Of a stretch of 64,000 bases of DNA, positions 19,867-33,487 are shown piece by piece; positions within the stretch are counted from its first letter, which is position 1, and every line of letters starts with the position of its first letter. Made by a program: the position numbers and the translations under genes. Below the pieces are notes generated by a model, which was not told the origin of the DNA, did not search any database, and worked only from the letters and a program-made list of their open reading frames with translations. Source of the DNA: Adiantum capillus-veneris (taxonomy: Eukaryota > Streptophyta > Polypodiopsida > Polypodiales > Pteridaceae); contig CM043963.1 in the NCBI GenBank assembly GCA_014529385.2, forward strand, positions 101,968,412 to 102,032,411, in the 5' to 3' direction.

Positions 19867-20624
19867 ATGGCAGAGAAAGGGAAGCTCAAGATCGAGAATT
19901 TCAACAGCAAGAACTACCAATACTAGAAGATGTAGATTGAAGACTATCTCTACCAGGAGGACCTTTATTTGCCACTAGGTGTTCTTACAAAGAATCCCAC
20001 AACAATGGCAAATGAAGCATGGATTTTCCTTGATCGAAAGGCATTGGGAACAACCCGGTTAAGCTTGGCATCAACGGTGGCCTTCAACGTTTTGGAGATG
20101 AAGACCATGAAGTCACTTGACAGCCTTTACGAGAAGCCATCGGCATCCAATAAGGTATTTCTCATGAAGCGCTTGTTCAATCTAAAGATGGCAGAGAATG
20201 GTTCAGTTGCAGAATACCAAAATCACTTTAACACCAATATAAGTCATTTCCAATCGGTATATGGTCTCTATCGGATAGTTGGGACAGCCTTGTGATGGGT
20301 GTAAGTAACTCTATCTCTGGCACAAATACTCTTAAGTTTGATGATGTTGTGGATGTTCTCCTAAGCGAGGAAATGCGAATGAGAAGCACAAATGAATCAT
20401 CAAGTGTTGCACTCTCAGTGGAAATAAGAGGAAGGCCTAAGGAGAGGTTCAAAAACCAAAAGGGTCGTGATTGCTCAAGGTGGAGCAAGTCACGCACAAA
20501 GTCGGTTCTAGAATGTTGGAATGCGGCAAGAAGGGCCACGTCAAGAAGGATTGCTGGTCCAAGAAGAAGAAGGAGTCAGAGTCTCAAGACAAGAAGCCAA
20601 TATCGAGGCCAATGTGGCAAGTAA
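19867..20624 (+). pseudogene. Copia A gag
   Basis: Begins MAEKGKLKIENFNSKNYQY, then stops in frame (TAG at 19926, another at 19935) before resuming IEDYLYQEDLYLPLG. The gag body (SLASTVAFNVLEMKTMKSL, MKRLFNLKMAENGSVAEYQN) is UBN2/copia-type. The zinc knuckle near 20511-20570 is split by a frame change: CWNA in one frame and ECGKKGHVKKDCW in another. The RNA-packaging protein cannot be made as such. Confidence 0.88.
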
Positions 20625-21670
20625 AGTAGAGCAAGATGCTCTAATTCTCTCATTGGACAATGTGTTTAATTCCTGGAATATTGAATTCTGGGCCTTCATT
20701 CCATGCGACACCACACACAAGCAACATTTCCAAGATTACACCAAAGGTAATTTTGGGTATGTATACTTGGGAGATGATGAAGCTTGTGAAATTGACGGCA
20801 AAGGTACAGTTTGTGTCAAAGCTGCTAATGAAAATGAATGGAAGCTTAAAGATGTTAGGCATGTTCCTTCTCTTCGCAGAAAATTGATCTCTACAGGACA
20901 ATTGGACAATGAAGGTCACAACATTACATTTGGAAACAAACAGTGGAAGATCTCAAAGGGATCTTTGGTGGTTGCCAAAGGAGAAAAGGTTGGTACACTT
21001 TACTTGTGTACTGTAAGCACGCAATCTTCAACTTGTGCAAGAGCTACAGAAGTCAACTGTGCGGTGTGGCACTACCAGCTTGGGCATATGAGTGCCAAAG
21101 GAATGCAAATCCTTCAATCAAAGAAACTTCTCCCAGGTTTGAAAGAAGTGGACTTAGAGTTCTGTGAGGATTGTGTTTATGGTACACAAAAGAGGGTAAA
21201 ATATCAAAAATTAGGAAATGAAACAAAACATAAAAAACTTGAGTTGGTTCATTCTGATGTTTGGGGTCCTGCAAGTACACCATCACTTGGTGGCTCCTTG
21301 TACTATGTAACATTCATAGACAATGCGACTAGGAAACCATGGATTTATGTAATGAAGAATAAATCTGATGTGTTTTCCATATTTCAAAACTGGAAAGCCT
21401 TTGTGGAGAATGAAACAGGTACCAAGGTTAAATGCCTCAGATCCGACAATGGAGATGAATATTACAGGCAAGCTTTTGAAAGCTTTTGTGATATATAGCA
21501 ATGGCATTTGGAGTCAAAAGACAACCCCAAGGACACCTCAAGAAAATGAGATTTTGGAAAGGATGAACAAGACAATCATGGAGCGAGCACGAATCATGCG
21601 GCTACATGCACGCCTACTACTTGAGCTTTGGGCGGAATCAGTAAGTACATCTATGTACTTAATCAACTAG
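20625..21670 (+). pseudogene. Copia A protease and integrase
   Basis: The protease position reads WAFIPCDTTHKQHF where copia elements have W-x-DSGA, so the active site is lost. The integrase zinc site is present (HYQLGH, CEDC), and the core has HSDVWGP and RSDNGDEY. A stop at 21498 and a gap follow, after which PQENEILERMNKTI carries the third catalytic region in another frame, up to a stop near 21670. Confidence 0.87.
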
Positions 21671-23423
21671 TCACCCTCAACGGCATTAGATGGGGGAGTT
21701 CCAAAAGAGGCATGGACAGGTAAAACGATGAATTATGCATTTCTCAAAGTGTTTGGGTGTGAGGCTTTCATGCACATAGATAGAAGCCTAAGATCAAAGC
21801 TAGATGCAAAGTCCAAAAAGTGTTTCTTCATTGCCTATGGAGAAGGTGACTTTGGATATCGCCTATGGAATCTTGAAGATGGTAAAATCTTTAGAAGTAG
21901 AGATGTAATTTTCAATGAACAAAATATGTACAAAGATTACTTGGAAAGAAACCAAACAGGAGAAATAAGTGATGAGTACATGGAGCTTGAGGACAGAGAA
22001 GACGTAAGGAGTGCAAACGTTTACAACGTGCAACAATTTCAACCAAATGAGGAGCCTCAACATATTCCTCGAAGATCCACAAGAGCAAGTAGACCTCCGG
22101 AAAGGTTTATTCCTTCCTTCGACCATCTCTTGATCTTAGATTCTAGAGAGTCGGAATCATATGAGGAAGATGTGCAACATGAATCCAAAGAAGAATGGAT
22201 AAAGAGCATGCAAGTGGAGATGGACTCATTACATCGCAACCAAACATTGGAGTTGGTTGAGTTGCCTAAAGATAAGCGGGCACTTCAGGACAAGCAGGTG
22301 TATAAGCTAAAGGAAGAAGAAGGTGGGAAGAAAAGGTACAAGTCTAGGCTTGTGGTAAAAGGGTTTTCTCAAAAGAAAGGTATTGACTTCAATGAAATAT
22401 TTTCTACTGTTGTAAAAATGAACTCAATTAGGCTTGTCTTAAGCCTTGTGGCTGCTCATGATTTAAATATTGAGCAAATAGATGTAAATATGGCATTCCC
22501 TCACGGTGACTTAGAGGAGGAAATTTACATGCTTCAACCAAAGGGGTATGAAGTAAAAGGTAAGTAGAAAATGGTTTGCAGATTAAAGAAGAACTTATAG
22601 GGCTTAAAGCAAGCATCAAGACATTGGTACTTGAAGTTCGATCGATAGATGTTGGATCACGAATTCAAAAGATGCAACTCAGATCATTGCATTTACACAA
22701 AGAATTTAGGAAATGGGAAGTTCATGATCCTAATGTTGTATGTTGATGACATGATGAAGACACAAGAGGAGATAGCATATATGTCTAAAGTTCCATATGC
22801 TGCAGCGGTAGGTTCTCTAATGTATGCTATGGTCTGGACAAGGCCAGATATTGCACATGAAGTGGGAGTTGTGAGTAGGTTCATGGATAATCCAGGTAAA
22901 GAGCATTGGCAAGCTGTGAAGTGAATACTTAGGTATCTAAAGGGGACAACCATGAATGCTTTGTATTTTGGAGACACTGACATTTTCTTGCAAGGGTATG
23001 CTGATGCAGATAAAGTAGGTGACAAAGACACTCAAAGGAGCACTACTGACTACGTCTTCACACAGCAGTAAGTTGGGCTTCAAAGCTACAAAAAGTGGTC
23101 TCACTTTCTACCATGGAAGCAGAATATGTAGCGAAGAGATTTTGTGGCTTCACGGATTCTTAGATGAGCTTGGATTCAAACAAGACAAGTGTGTCTTATA
23201 CAGTGATAGCCAAAGTGTTATCCATCTTGCGAAGAACTCAACCTTTCATTCAAGGACAAAGCACATTGAGGTGAGATATCACTTCGGACGCGCTCTTTTG
23301 GAAGAGGGACAGCTAAATCTAGGAAAGGTGCATATAAGTGAAAATCTTGTAGACATGTTTACAAAGGTAGCCAACAAGGAGAAGTTGAGCTTTTTCTCAT
23401 CTTCAATCGGCATTCAAGGATAA
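21671..23423 (+). pseudogene. Copia A reverse transcriptase and RNase H
   Basis: Frame 21728-22567 holds the integrase tail (LKVFGCEAFMHI) and the first part of reverse transcriptase (VVKGFSQKKGIDFNEIFSTV, VNMAFPHGDLEEEIYMLQP). After a stop, LMLYVDDMM has the YVDD active site, but the next residues (QEEIAYMSKVPYAAAVGSLM) normally lie about 80 residues later, so a block is deleted. The RNase H region follows in broken frames (YADADK, SDSQSVIHLAK) and ends at 23423 (SSIGIQG). Confidence 0.88.
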
Positions 23424-23482
23424 GAAGCCAGGATGGAAAGCAATCAAAGGTTTGGTTTGGAAATCAGTCTCCAAGTGGGAGA

Positions 23483-24330
<848 letters not shown>

Positions 24331-24412
24331 GCGACGGAGCCCCCCAATCTGACCTTCAAGCTAAGAGATTCTTGTAGCCGGCTTTCTTGTAAGACCGTCT
24401 GTATATTGGTGT

Positions 24413-24697
24413 CTATCTTCTCGTGTGTTGAAAAATGGTTTCTCTTCTAAGCTGTCTGGTGAGGGATGCTTCAACGTCGTGGGCTTTTGCAAGTAGAGCT
24501 TGGTTCTCTACTTCTTGTGCATCTTCAAGCTTGCGTAGATGTTGTTTGAGTCGTTTGTTCTCTCCAATGAGTTCTTGGATCTGAGCTTCAAGAGCTGTGA
24601 TTCTCGCTTCTTGGCGTGTGACGGGATCTTTCCTTGGTGCCGCTGCCACTGCAAGAAAATTGATCTTGCGGGAAATGGGAGTGCCAAAAGAAACCAT
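24413..24697 (-). pseudogene. Unidentified minus-strand coiled-coil ORF
   Basis: A 94-residue frame, MVSFGTPISRKINFLAVAAA, followed by heptad-like text (ARITALEAQIQELIGENKRL) typical of a coiled coil. It resembles the N-terminal coiled coil found in some retrotransposon gag proteins, but no family can be named. It lies just beyond copia A's 3' LTR; the remnant at 13293-13441 on the other side is on the same strand. Confidence 0.4.
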
Positions 24698-24955
24698 TGA
24701 TACAAAAACCTTCTCAAAATTTGTTCTTATTGGGGTACTTGAGATGAATTCCTATATAGCTCAACACTCTGTGGTGAGAACAAGGGCTCTGTGGTGAGAT
24801 CAAGGGCTTATGATCAGGCTTAATTAATGCCCTTTAATGTAAAGCTATTTGTAAGTGTTTCAAACTAGAGTATCCACCTTCAAAAACAATTGCATCTTCT
24901 ACTTATTGTAAGCAGGCACTAAACAAGCTAGGATGTTCGTGCGCCATGGGTAGAG

Positions 24956-24958
<3 letters not shown>

Positions 24959-24994
<36 letters not shown>

Positions 24995-25013
24995 CGGGGG
25001 GGGGGGGGGGGGG
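24959..25013. repeat. Composite (GA)n-poly(G) tract
   Basis: A GA run of about 30 bp turns directly into about 24 G with one C. Purely purine on the plus strand. Confidence 0.95.
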
Positions 25014-25418
<405 letters not shown>

Positions 25419-25438
25419 GGAAAAGTGAGGAAGAGTGT

Positions 25439-25473
25439 CTTTTTGGGAATCTGCTTGTTGGATTCCCAAAAAG
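25439..25473. repeat. Perfect 13-bp hairpin
   Basis: CTTTTTGGGAATC and GATTCCCAAAAAG surround a 9-base loop. Confidence 0.85.
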
Positions 25474-25499
25474 CGCTCGTCATGAAATGCTCACCAAAA

Positions 25500-26755
25500 A
25501 TTTCCACCTAAAGTGGTGTATGCAATGTCAATGATGGACCATCATACAAGTGTCTGCATTAATCAAATTTTACACATAACCATATCGTTCCCCTTCTTGG
25601 AGATGCCAACCCTTGAGCACGTCCTAAAGTTGGTACCGCACTTGGGATGCATGGGTATGAATTTGCTATGCCTAGGTGCATCACCTTTGTAAAAAATATT
25701 AAGAAGGAACAAATGGGAGAGAATAAGAGGTTGTTTGGAGATGCCGACTATGGATACCGCATCTAGCCAATTTCCCGTTAAAATCTTCATTTGTAATTTT
25801 GTTTCGATTCTAGAGATTTTAAATGTAGATGGAGATCACCAGAATGTGATGTAGCTGGAACTACCCACTTATTTCTGATGTAAATATATAATACCCATGG
25901 AAACTAAGCCTAATGTCAATTTTAAGGATCCCTAGGTATAAAGATCAAAACATAAGTGAGAAACCTAGTTCTTGAAGCTTAAGAAGAACTCATTGAAGAG
26001 ATCAAAGGAACTTTGTAATTGACATACCTTGTGATCCAATAATCAAAGACCTAGTTTTTGAAGCTTAAGAAGAACTCATTGTACGTGTGAACTAGAGAGC
26101 AAAGCCACTTTGTAATCGACATATCTTGCACGCCGATGATCCAATTCAAGTTTTGTTAAGTGCATTGTGTTTCTTTCCTCTTGCTTTTTCATTTTAGTGT
26201 ATTCACTATCAGTTTGTGAAGGTTCACAACTACACTTTGATATTTCAAGTGTAAATGCTAATCTTTTGGTAGGAGGTTGTTCCTAGACGTTAGGAGGTGT
26301 TGCTAGACCATTTTTGTTCACTTTTTATTGACAATTGTCCATGAATCACGATTTGTGTACCTCTCAAAACTAGTCTTTTAGCATAAAAAAGTGTTATATC
26401 ATATCTTCTCTACAGTCTTCTAGAGTTTTATACCGTTCCAAGATTGTTTAGCTGAGAAACCATCTAATGATTGATTGGCATGAGAATTGACCATGTGCTT
26501 GACAAGACCGATTGGTGATTGTTGATTCGTGGTTACTCGTGTGAACCTGCCTACATAGATTCACTTTGTTGATCCTGACAAGACTAATTGTTGATCTGTG
26601 GTTGTTTGCATCTTCGTATGTAGGTTCACTCTATTGAGCCTAACAAACTCAATGCATCTCCGTGCCCCATCCAGGTTGCCTTTTTAGTATTGACATAGAG
26701 TATATGAGTACTAGAAAGCTATGTTGTAGACATCTATCATGATGATCCACTTACA
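25500..26755 (+). repeat. Probable gypsy LTR (element G2), left border unknown
   Basis: AT-rich and non-coding, ending ...CTTACA just before a decayed Asp-type primer site. It contains a directly repeated phrase, AAACCTAGTTCTTGAAGCTT (about 25961) and AGACCTAGTTTTTGAAGCTT (about 26047). The left border could not be placed, so part of this range may be something else. Confidence 0.4.
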
Positions 26756-26756
26756 T

Positions 26757-26778
26757 TGGCATTGTTGTTGGGATTCGG
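26757..26778 (+). promoter_or_regulatory. Decayed primer-binding site, Asp-tRNA type, element G2
   Basis: TGGCATTGTTGTTGGGATTC differs from the TGGCGCCGTTGTCGGGGATTC pattern mostly by C-to-T and G-to-A changes, the expected decay of methylated plant repeats. It sits one base after CA. Confidence 0.5.
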
Positions 26779-27757
26779 TCTTTAAATAGTCAAGTGACCT
26801 TGTAGTCGTACTAGTGTTCATCTACGTCAAAACCCAGTCCACTTCATTGAGCAACATAGTGACAAAATGGGGTTTTTTCAATAGAGGGCAATAGAGTCTA
26901 GGAGTCAAGGACTAGCTAGCTCTTCATTTGGAAGCAAAGAGGTTTGTGATTGAAGGTAAAACAAATCATTTCAATCATCAATTGTCATCGCTTTCAGAGT
27001 GTTGTGTAATCTACACCATTAGCCATTTTTTCAAGTTTTGTTCATTTCTTTGCATTTTTCGATTTCAATTTCATAGGAGTAGGTTAAGTAGGAAAAAATA
27101 CCACCACTTTGAGCTGCAAAAGTCAATGAAAACTTGGGCCATAACCATATTTGGACAAAAAGACCATTAGTCTTTGAAATTTGAAGAGGTGTTGGAAAAT
27201 AGGGCAAATCAAATCCGAATCACAGTCAATTGATGGAGTTACCTTCCATATAAACTGAAGAACATTCTGATACGTTTGGCACAATTCTATAAAAAAAGTT
27301 GAATCGTGATTCATGTACCTCATACCAAAAATTTAAATCACAAAGAAATTTGGGATTAGCTTCCACCTGTCATGGGGAGCACGCCTGAGACGTTTGCTTG
27401 CGTTATGAAAAAATTATTGGATCATGATTCATGTATCTTAGAGAAGGAAACAAAAAAAATTAGCAGATCCTGGATCCTCATAACCTGCAAATCACCAATT
27501 CCAAAAGTTTGGGTGCAAAAAGGTTTTTGTAAGCACACCAAAACTAAGAAACTAGGAAAACCTTCAGACTCATTAGACCAATACACAAAGAAATTTTGAG
27601 TTTCTGGTGTCCAAACCTAAAAGTTTGTGTTGTAATGAGATGTGTATGACCTCTACAAGTGGTATAATTCTTGAAACCAGATCCTGTCAAACATGATCAT
27701 AATTCATGTACCTTGGAGTGATTCTTAGACAAAAAGATAATCACTACAAAGAGACAG
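26779..27757 (+). other. G2 leader remnant
   Basis: Non-coding. Copies of TGAATCGTGATTCATGTACC or close variants occur at 27300, 27419 and 27694, with one more at 26341 before the primer site. The core AATCGTGATT is the same as in the G1 leader. The chromovirus cluster begins at 27758. Confidence 0.45.
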
Positions 27758-29328
27758 TATAATGTAAATGGCCTATTAACTTTGAGAGTAGCGGAAATTA
27801 GAGAAAGTACTTTTGTGAAATTACTTTGTGAGCAGGGTGAACTTAATTGATGGTAGCAACATAAACATAGCCTTTAGTTAACTTGGCATGAACAATACTT
27901 TTGCAAGAGAGAGAGTTTAGAGAACGTGACAATAGTTGAGGACCGAATTTATGTGGAGCCGACCGGTCCCCCCTCCTCCAATAGGCATTTGTATTATAGT
28001 TTCTCCCATCAAGAGAGACTTGGTACAATACAATCTTTGTGTTCCTTGTAACCTAGGTGATGTAATGAAGATGCAAAATTCATGCATCACGAGCATAACA
28101 TAAACTTTGTGGAAAGCATTAACTATCCCAAGCCTCAGTCCAAGGCCTCCAACACCTTAGAAGGTGGAGAGAGCTAGCGGAGAATGAGGGTAGGGAAGAG
28201 GAAGAAGAAACATTTCATAGGAGAAAGAATCAGTTCCTCACTTATCATCACTCTTCTTGCTAGCATACATAGTAGCATAGTAATGAAGATGGAGAAGATG
28301 GCAAGCTTAAGCATTGAAGCATGGCTTTTGGTTGGATTTGCATTCCATAGCCAAGAGTGTTGGTGTAGGCTCTCAAATTCTCTATTAACTTGGAGAAGAA
28401 GATGGAGCTCTTGCACTTTTCACTTCACACAATGAGAGTGTGTGTGGGAGAGTATACCTCTCAAGCATGCCCCCTACTTGCTTTGGTCGACCCCCTCTTC
28501 TAGCACAAGCTTGAAGCTCATTGGACCCCTGCAAGCCTCTTGCCAATCATATGCAGGATGCATATCAAGCAAGCATGCTAGCCTTGGCACAAGTGTTCCC
28601 CTTTCCTCTTTGAGAGAGAGGACTTGATAAATGCAAAAATAGTTAATTAAATCTACTAATTTATCATTGGACCCCTTGGGAGGCTAACCAATAGGCTTTA
28701 GGCACTCTATGAGGGAAACATGAGGAGGAGCTTGACAAGTGTCTTTTTTGCTTTCTTTGTACCGAGCTTGCCTTGAATGAGGGTGTGTGTGTTCTCTCTC
28801 TAGTCCCCTCTTGTAGGGCTCGCCCCCTCCTTGTAGGGATAGTTGTTGACATTTGTGGAACACCTTACCCTTAAGCACCTTACTCCGCAAGCATGAAAAA
28901 ACACCTCAAGCTTGGTTCATGTTCCCACAAGCATCTCAAGCTCCCTGGTCAGCAAGCATGACAAGCACCTCAAGCACCTTAGTCATCAAGCAAGACAAGC
29001 ACCTTAGTCATCAAGCACCTCAAGCTTGGGTCGGGTTACCACTTCAAGCTCAATCCTAGCTTACCTAAGGTCAAAGGACTTTTTAACACTAACCTTTGGA
29101 GGTCTTCAATGAAGCTAACCCTAAGGTCTTTTAAGGTCCATTGGTTAGCCTTGCTCTTTGACAGACCATCTCTTATTTGGACCCCTTTACCATTGGCCCC
29201 ATGGTGAGATAGATCTGTAAGCACATGTCTATATTCTAACCCCTGGTTCCCGTTTATTCTCCCACATTAAATGATAAGTTTAATATGAGAAAATCATTTG
29301 GGCTGGTTAGATATTAGATTTTATGACC
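27758..29328 (-). repeat. Chromovirus LTR L1 (3' LTR of unit I)
   Basis: About 1.57 kb. It matches the LTRs at 30817, 31684 and 38574 (GGCCTATTAACTTTGAGAGT, GCATGAACAATACTTTTGCA, ATTATCATTGGACCCC). Terminal bases are worn: TA for TG at the start, CC for CA at the end. It contains a minisatellite of CAAGCACCT units at about 28870-29030. Confidence 0.88.
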
Positions 29329-30816
29329 TTACCTCTCTCTTGATATCGTAGGCGTACTCAACTATGAGGTAGAAGAGATAAAGCCTTTGTCATAGTCAAT
29401 CTTGCTTAGCGGGTAGAAGGTCCCTTTTTACCCTACAATATCTTTCCAAGATGGATGACTGATCCGTTTGGTGCTTGGGATCAGACATAGCTGCCACAAG
29501 CATGTCTGCTCTTTAGTCCATTTCATTCTCCCAAAGTAGAGTGACAAATTCTACTTGGTGTTTGAGAGACATCATCATCACCAAACATGATCCTAAGCTT
29601 GCATACTATTTAAATTTGTGCATAATAAAAAAGACGGTTAGTCTTATAAGATGAAAAATTGGTCATTTAAAAGATATTTGTACATTTGCTTACTCTAATG
29701 TAGCATTGTATGCATTGACAAGGTTCATACTATCCTTAAGATGTATTCCTTGCATCCATCTAGCATATCTAAAAGGATAATTTTTAAACTTAATAAGATA
29801 CCAAGAGATACTCTCTCCTTCTTCTTTGAGCTTCTTGAGCTTTTGTGACCTTCACCATGCAAGGTATGATTTGTGATGTCCTCCCCTCTTATATTCTCTA
29901 GGAGAATATCCATAGATTTTGTCGGAAGAGGAGGATGGTGAAGAAGAAGGAGAAGAGGGTGACCTCTTTCTTGCCCATTTCTTCCTTTGTTTCCTCTCTT
30001 CCCTTTTGGAATGACGAGGAGAAGGACTATGGGTTGAACGTTTCCTCTTGGAAGGAGTTGGTGATCATTCGAACCGCCATCTTTGTGGATCACATCTTCA
30101 AAGGAACTTAGAGCCTCATTACATTCTTGCTCTTTGGATTCCTCCTCTCGTATGGGAGAGAGTCTTCTTTTACGGGTCTCTTCAAGAGGCCTCCTAAGGT
30201 CTCTCTCCTCTTGGAGAGGAAGGGAAATCCCATAAGCACGAAGTTGTTGAGTAACTTCGGCTTGCAAAGCAAGATTGCCCATAGCTTGTTGCAACCTAGT
30301 AACAAGGTAATTGACAAACATGGGGGCATCATCATTAGCACATTCATGTGCAAAATCAAGGTTATCAATGTTCATTCTACTCTCTTGGTTATTGTCAGCC
30401 ATGTTAACAAAGTTTGTGTACTTACTTAGTGTATGCTTAGGCAATTCAAAACCTTAGTTGCCACTCCTCTTAGCCTTTAAAAATTGGCACTTAAGTATCT
30501 ACGCCCAAGGTTCAAAGTGGTCAATTATAGAGAGTAGTGGAGTGGGTCTAATATTCCAAAATTTTCGAGGACTAGCTCCTTTACAACTTCTTATGGCTCA
30601 ATAATGGTAAATCCGTAGGCAAGTCTAAAAAGACCCCATTAGTAAGTCCAAAGCCCCCGATGTGTGCACCATATCCCACATAGTGGGCTCAATCAAACCA
30701 ATAATAGATCCCAATCCCACTTAGCCTATTATAATTAACAAAACCAGCTATTTATAGGCTACTTAAGGACCTCTCTTCAGAAGCAAGAAAAGAGAAACCA
30801 AATGCTCTGATACCAA
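29329..30816 (-). mobile_element. Chromovirus unit I internal region (deletion derivative)
   Basis: On the minus strand: primer site complement GCTCTGATACCA at 30805-30816, leader, the first part of gag, then directly the end of the chromodomain region and the 3' untranslated part with purine tract. Protease, reverse transcriptase, RNase H and nearly all of integrase are missing. Confidence 0.87.
29725..30444 (-). pseudogene. Unit I gag N-terminus fused to chromodomain tail
   Basis: The frame contains MADNNQESRMNIDNLDFAHE and QQLRAYGISLPLQEERDLRR, the same gag N-terminus as in units II and III. The later part is out of frame relative to gag. It ends in GILLSLKIILLDMLDGCKEY, an off-frame reading of the chromodomain end; in the right frame the DNA reads YLIKFKNYPF-ARWMQG. 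The join lies near 29800-29815. No enzyme could be made from it, so it could move only with proteins from a related element. Confidence 0.82.
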
Positions 30817-31683
30817 TGTAATGTAAATGGCCTATTAACTTTGAGAGTAGCGGACATTAGAGAAAGTACTTTGGTGAAATTACTTTGTGAGCATAGAGGG
30901 TGAACTTAATTGATGGTAACAACATAAACATAGCATTTAGTTAACTTGCCATGAACAATACTTTTGCAAGAGAGAGAGTTTAGAGAACATTACAACAGTT
31001 GAGGACCGGATTTATGTGGAGCCGGCGGTCCCCCCTCCAATAGGCATTTGTATTATAGTTCTCCCATCAAGAGAGACTTGATACAATACAATCTTTGTGT
31101 TCCTTGTGACCTAGGTGATGCAATGAAGATGGAAAGCTTCATGTATCACGAGCATAACATAAACTTTGTAGAAAGCATTAACTATCCCACGCCTTAGTCC
31201 CAAGGCCTCAAACACCTTCGAAGGTGGAGAGAGCTAGCGGGGAATGAGGATAGGGAACAGGAAGAAGAAACATTTCATAGGAGAAAGAATTAAATCCTCA
31301 CTATTCTTGCTATCATACATAATATCATAGTAATGAAGATGGAGAAGATGGCAAGCTTAAGCATTGAAGCATGGATCTTGGTTGGATATGCATTCCATAG
31401 CCAAGAGTGTTGGTGTAGGCTCTCAACTTCTCTGCTAGCTTGGAGAAGGAGATGGAACTCTTGCACTTTGCACTTCACACAATGAGAGTGTGTGAGTGTG
31501 TGTGGGAGAGTATACCCCTAAAGCATGCCCTCTTCTAGCACAAGCTTGAAGCTCATTGGACCCCTGCAAGCCTGGCCAATCACATGTAGGATGCATATCA
31601 AGCAAGCATGCTAGCCTTGGGACAAGTGTGCCCTTATCCCTTTGAGAGAGAGGACTTGATAAATGCAAAAACAATAAATTAAA
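30817..31683 (-). repeat. Chromovirus LTR L2, left part of the shared LTR
   Basis: Starts TGTAATGTAAATGG after the primer-site complement of unit I, and stops at TTAAA (31679-31683), where unit II is inserted. Its missing remainder is at 40146-40828. Confidence 0.9.
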
Positions 31684-33304
31684 TGTGATGGAATTGGCCT
31701 ATTAACTTGAGAGTGGCAGAAATTAATGAGAGTACTTTTGAGAAATTACTTTGTGAGCATAACGGGTGAACATAATTGATAGTAGCAACATTAACATAGC
31801 AATTAGCTAACTTGGCATGAACAATACTTTTGCAAGAGAGAGAATTTAGAGAACATGATAACTATTGAGAACCGGATTTATGTGGAGCCGGTCCCCCTTC
31901 CAATAGGCATTGGTATTATGATTTCTCCCGTTAAGAGAGACTTGCTACAATACAATCTTTGTGTTCCTTTTGACCTAGGTGATGCAATGAAGATGGGAAG
32001 CTTCATGAATCACAAGCATAACATAAACTTTGAAGAAAGCTTTAACTATCCCAAGCCTCAGTCCCAGGACCACAAACACCTTCGAAGGTGGAGAGAGCTA
32101 GCAGGGAATGAGGGTAGGGAAGAGGAGAAGAAACATTTCATTGGAGAAAGAATTATTTCCTCACTTATCATCACTCTTCTTGCTAGCATAATTAATAGCA
32201 TAGTAATGACGATGGAGAATATGGCAAGCTTAAGCACTGAAGCATGGATCTTGGTTGGATTTGCACTCCATAGCCAAGAGTGTTGGTGTAGGCTCTCAAC
32301 CTCTACTTGCTTGGAGAAGGAGATGGAGCTCTTGCACTTTGCAGAATGCATAATAAGAGTGTGTGTGTGAGTGTGTGTGGGAGAGTATACCCCCTAAGAA
32401 ACCCCTTAAATTGCTTTGGTTGACCCCCTCTTGTAGATCATGCTTGAAGCTCATTGGACCCCTCCAAGCCTAGCCAATTACAAGCAGGAGGCATTACAAG
32501 CAACAAGGGTAGCCTTGGGACAAGTGTCCCCCTTTCCCCTTTGAGAGAGAGGACTTGATAAATGCAAAGACAATTAATTAAATCTCCTAAATTATCATTG
32601 GACCCCTTGGGTGGCCAACCAATAGGCTTTAGGCACACCTTGAGGGCAACATGTGGAGGAACTTGACAGGTGTCCCTTATGCTTTCTTTGTACCAAGTAT
32701 GCCTTGTGTGAGTTTGTGGTTGTTCTCTCTCATCCCCCTCATGTAGGGCTCGCCCCCTCCTTGTAGGGATTGGATCTTTGACTTTTGACACCTCAAGCCC
32801 CCCAAGCTTAGGCCCAATTTCCACTACAAGCTTGGCCCTTAAGCACTTTAAGCTTGGGCTGGATTCTCACCTCAAGTACAGCCCTAGAATCTCAAGCATG
32901 TCAAGCACCTCAAGCATCTCAATCATCAAGCACCTCTAGCATCTCTAGCACCTCAGTCATCAAGCACCTCAAGCACCTTAATCTTGGGTCGGGTTCCCAC
33001 CTCAAGCACGTTAAGCTTGGGCCGGGTTCCCACCTCAAGCTAAGCCCTAGCTTACCTAAGGTCAAATGACTTTTACACTAACTATTGGAGGTCTTCAATG
33101 AAGCTAACCCTAAGGTATTATGCTCCATTGGTTATCCTTGCTCTTTGATAGACCATCTCTCATTTGGGCCCCTTTACCAGTTGAGATAGATCTATAAGCC
33201 ACGTCTATATCTTAACCCTTGTTCTCGTTTATTCTCCCACATTACATGATCAGTTTAATATGAGAAAATCATTTGCGTTGGTTAGATATAAATATTTTAT
33301 GACA
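31684..33304 (-). repeat. Unit II 3' LTR (L3)
   Basis: 1621 bp. It begins TGTGATGGAATTGG and contains the CAAGCACCT-type minisatellite at about 32790-33060. Confidence 0.9.
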
Positions 33305-33487
33305 AAATTTGTGCACAATTAAAAAGAGAACTAGTCTTATAAAACAAAAACATTGGTCATTTTAAAGAAATGTGTACATTTGCTTACTCTAATGTAACAT
33401 TGTAAGCATTGACAAGGTTCATACTATCCTTAATCTATACTCCTTGCATCCATCTAGCATCTTCAAAAGGATAATTTTTGGAACATG
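33305..33487 (-). other. Unit II chromodomain end and shortened 3' untranslated region
   Basis: Matches 41108 onward in unit III, but the roughly 280 bp that carry the purine tract (40829-41107 in unit III) are absent, so the LTR end abuts AAATTTGTGCAC. The chromodomain end (GGATGCAAGGAGTATAG complement) lies at about 33430-33480. Confidence 0.65.

Noticed and set aside
30817..31683. A truncated, independent LTR
   Set aside because: It continues precisely at 40146 once unit II and one TTAAA are removed, so it is half of a split LTR.
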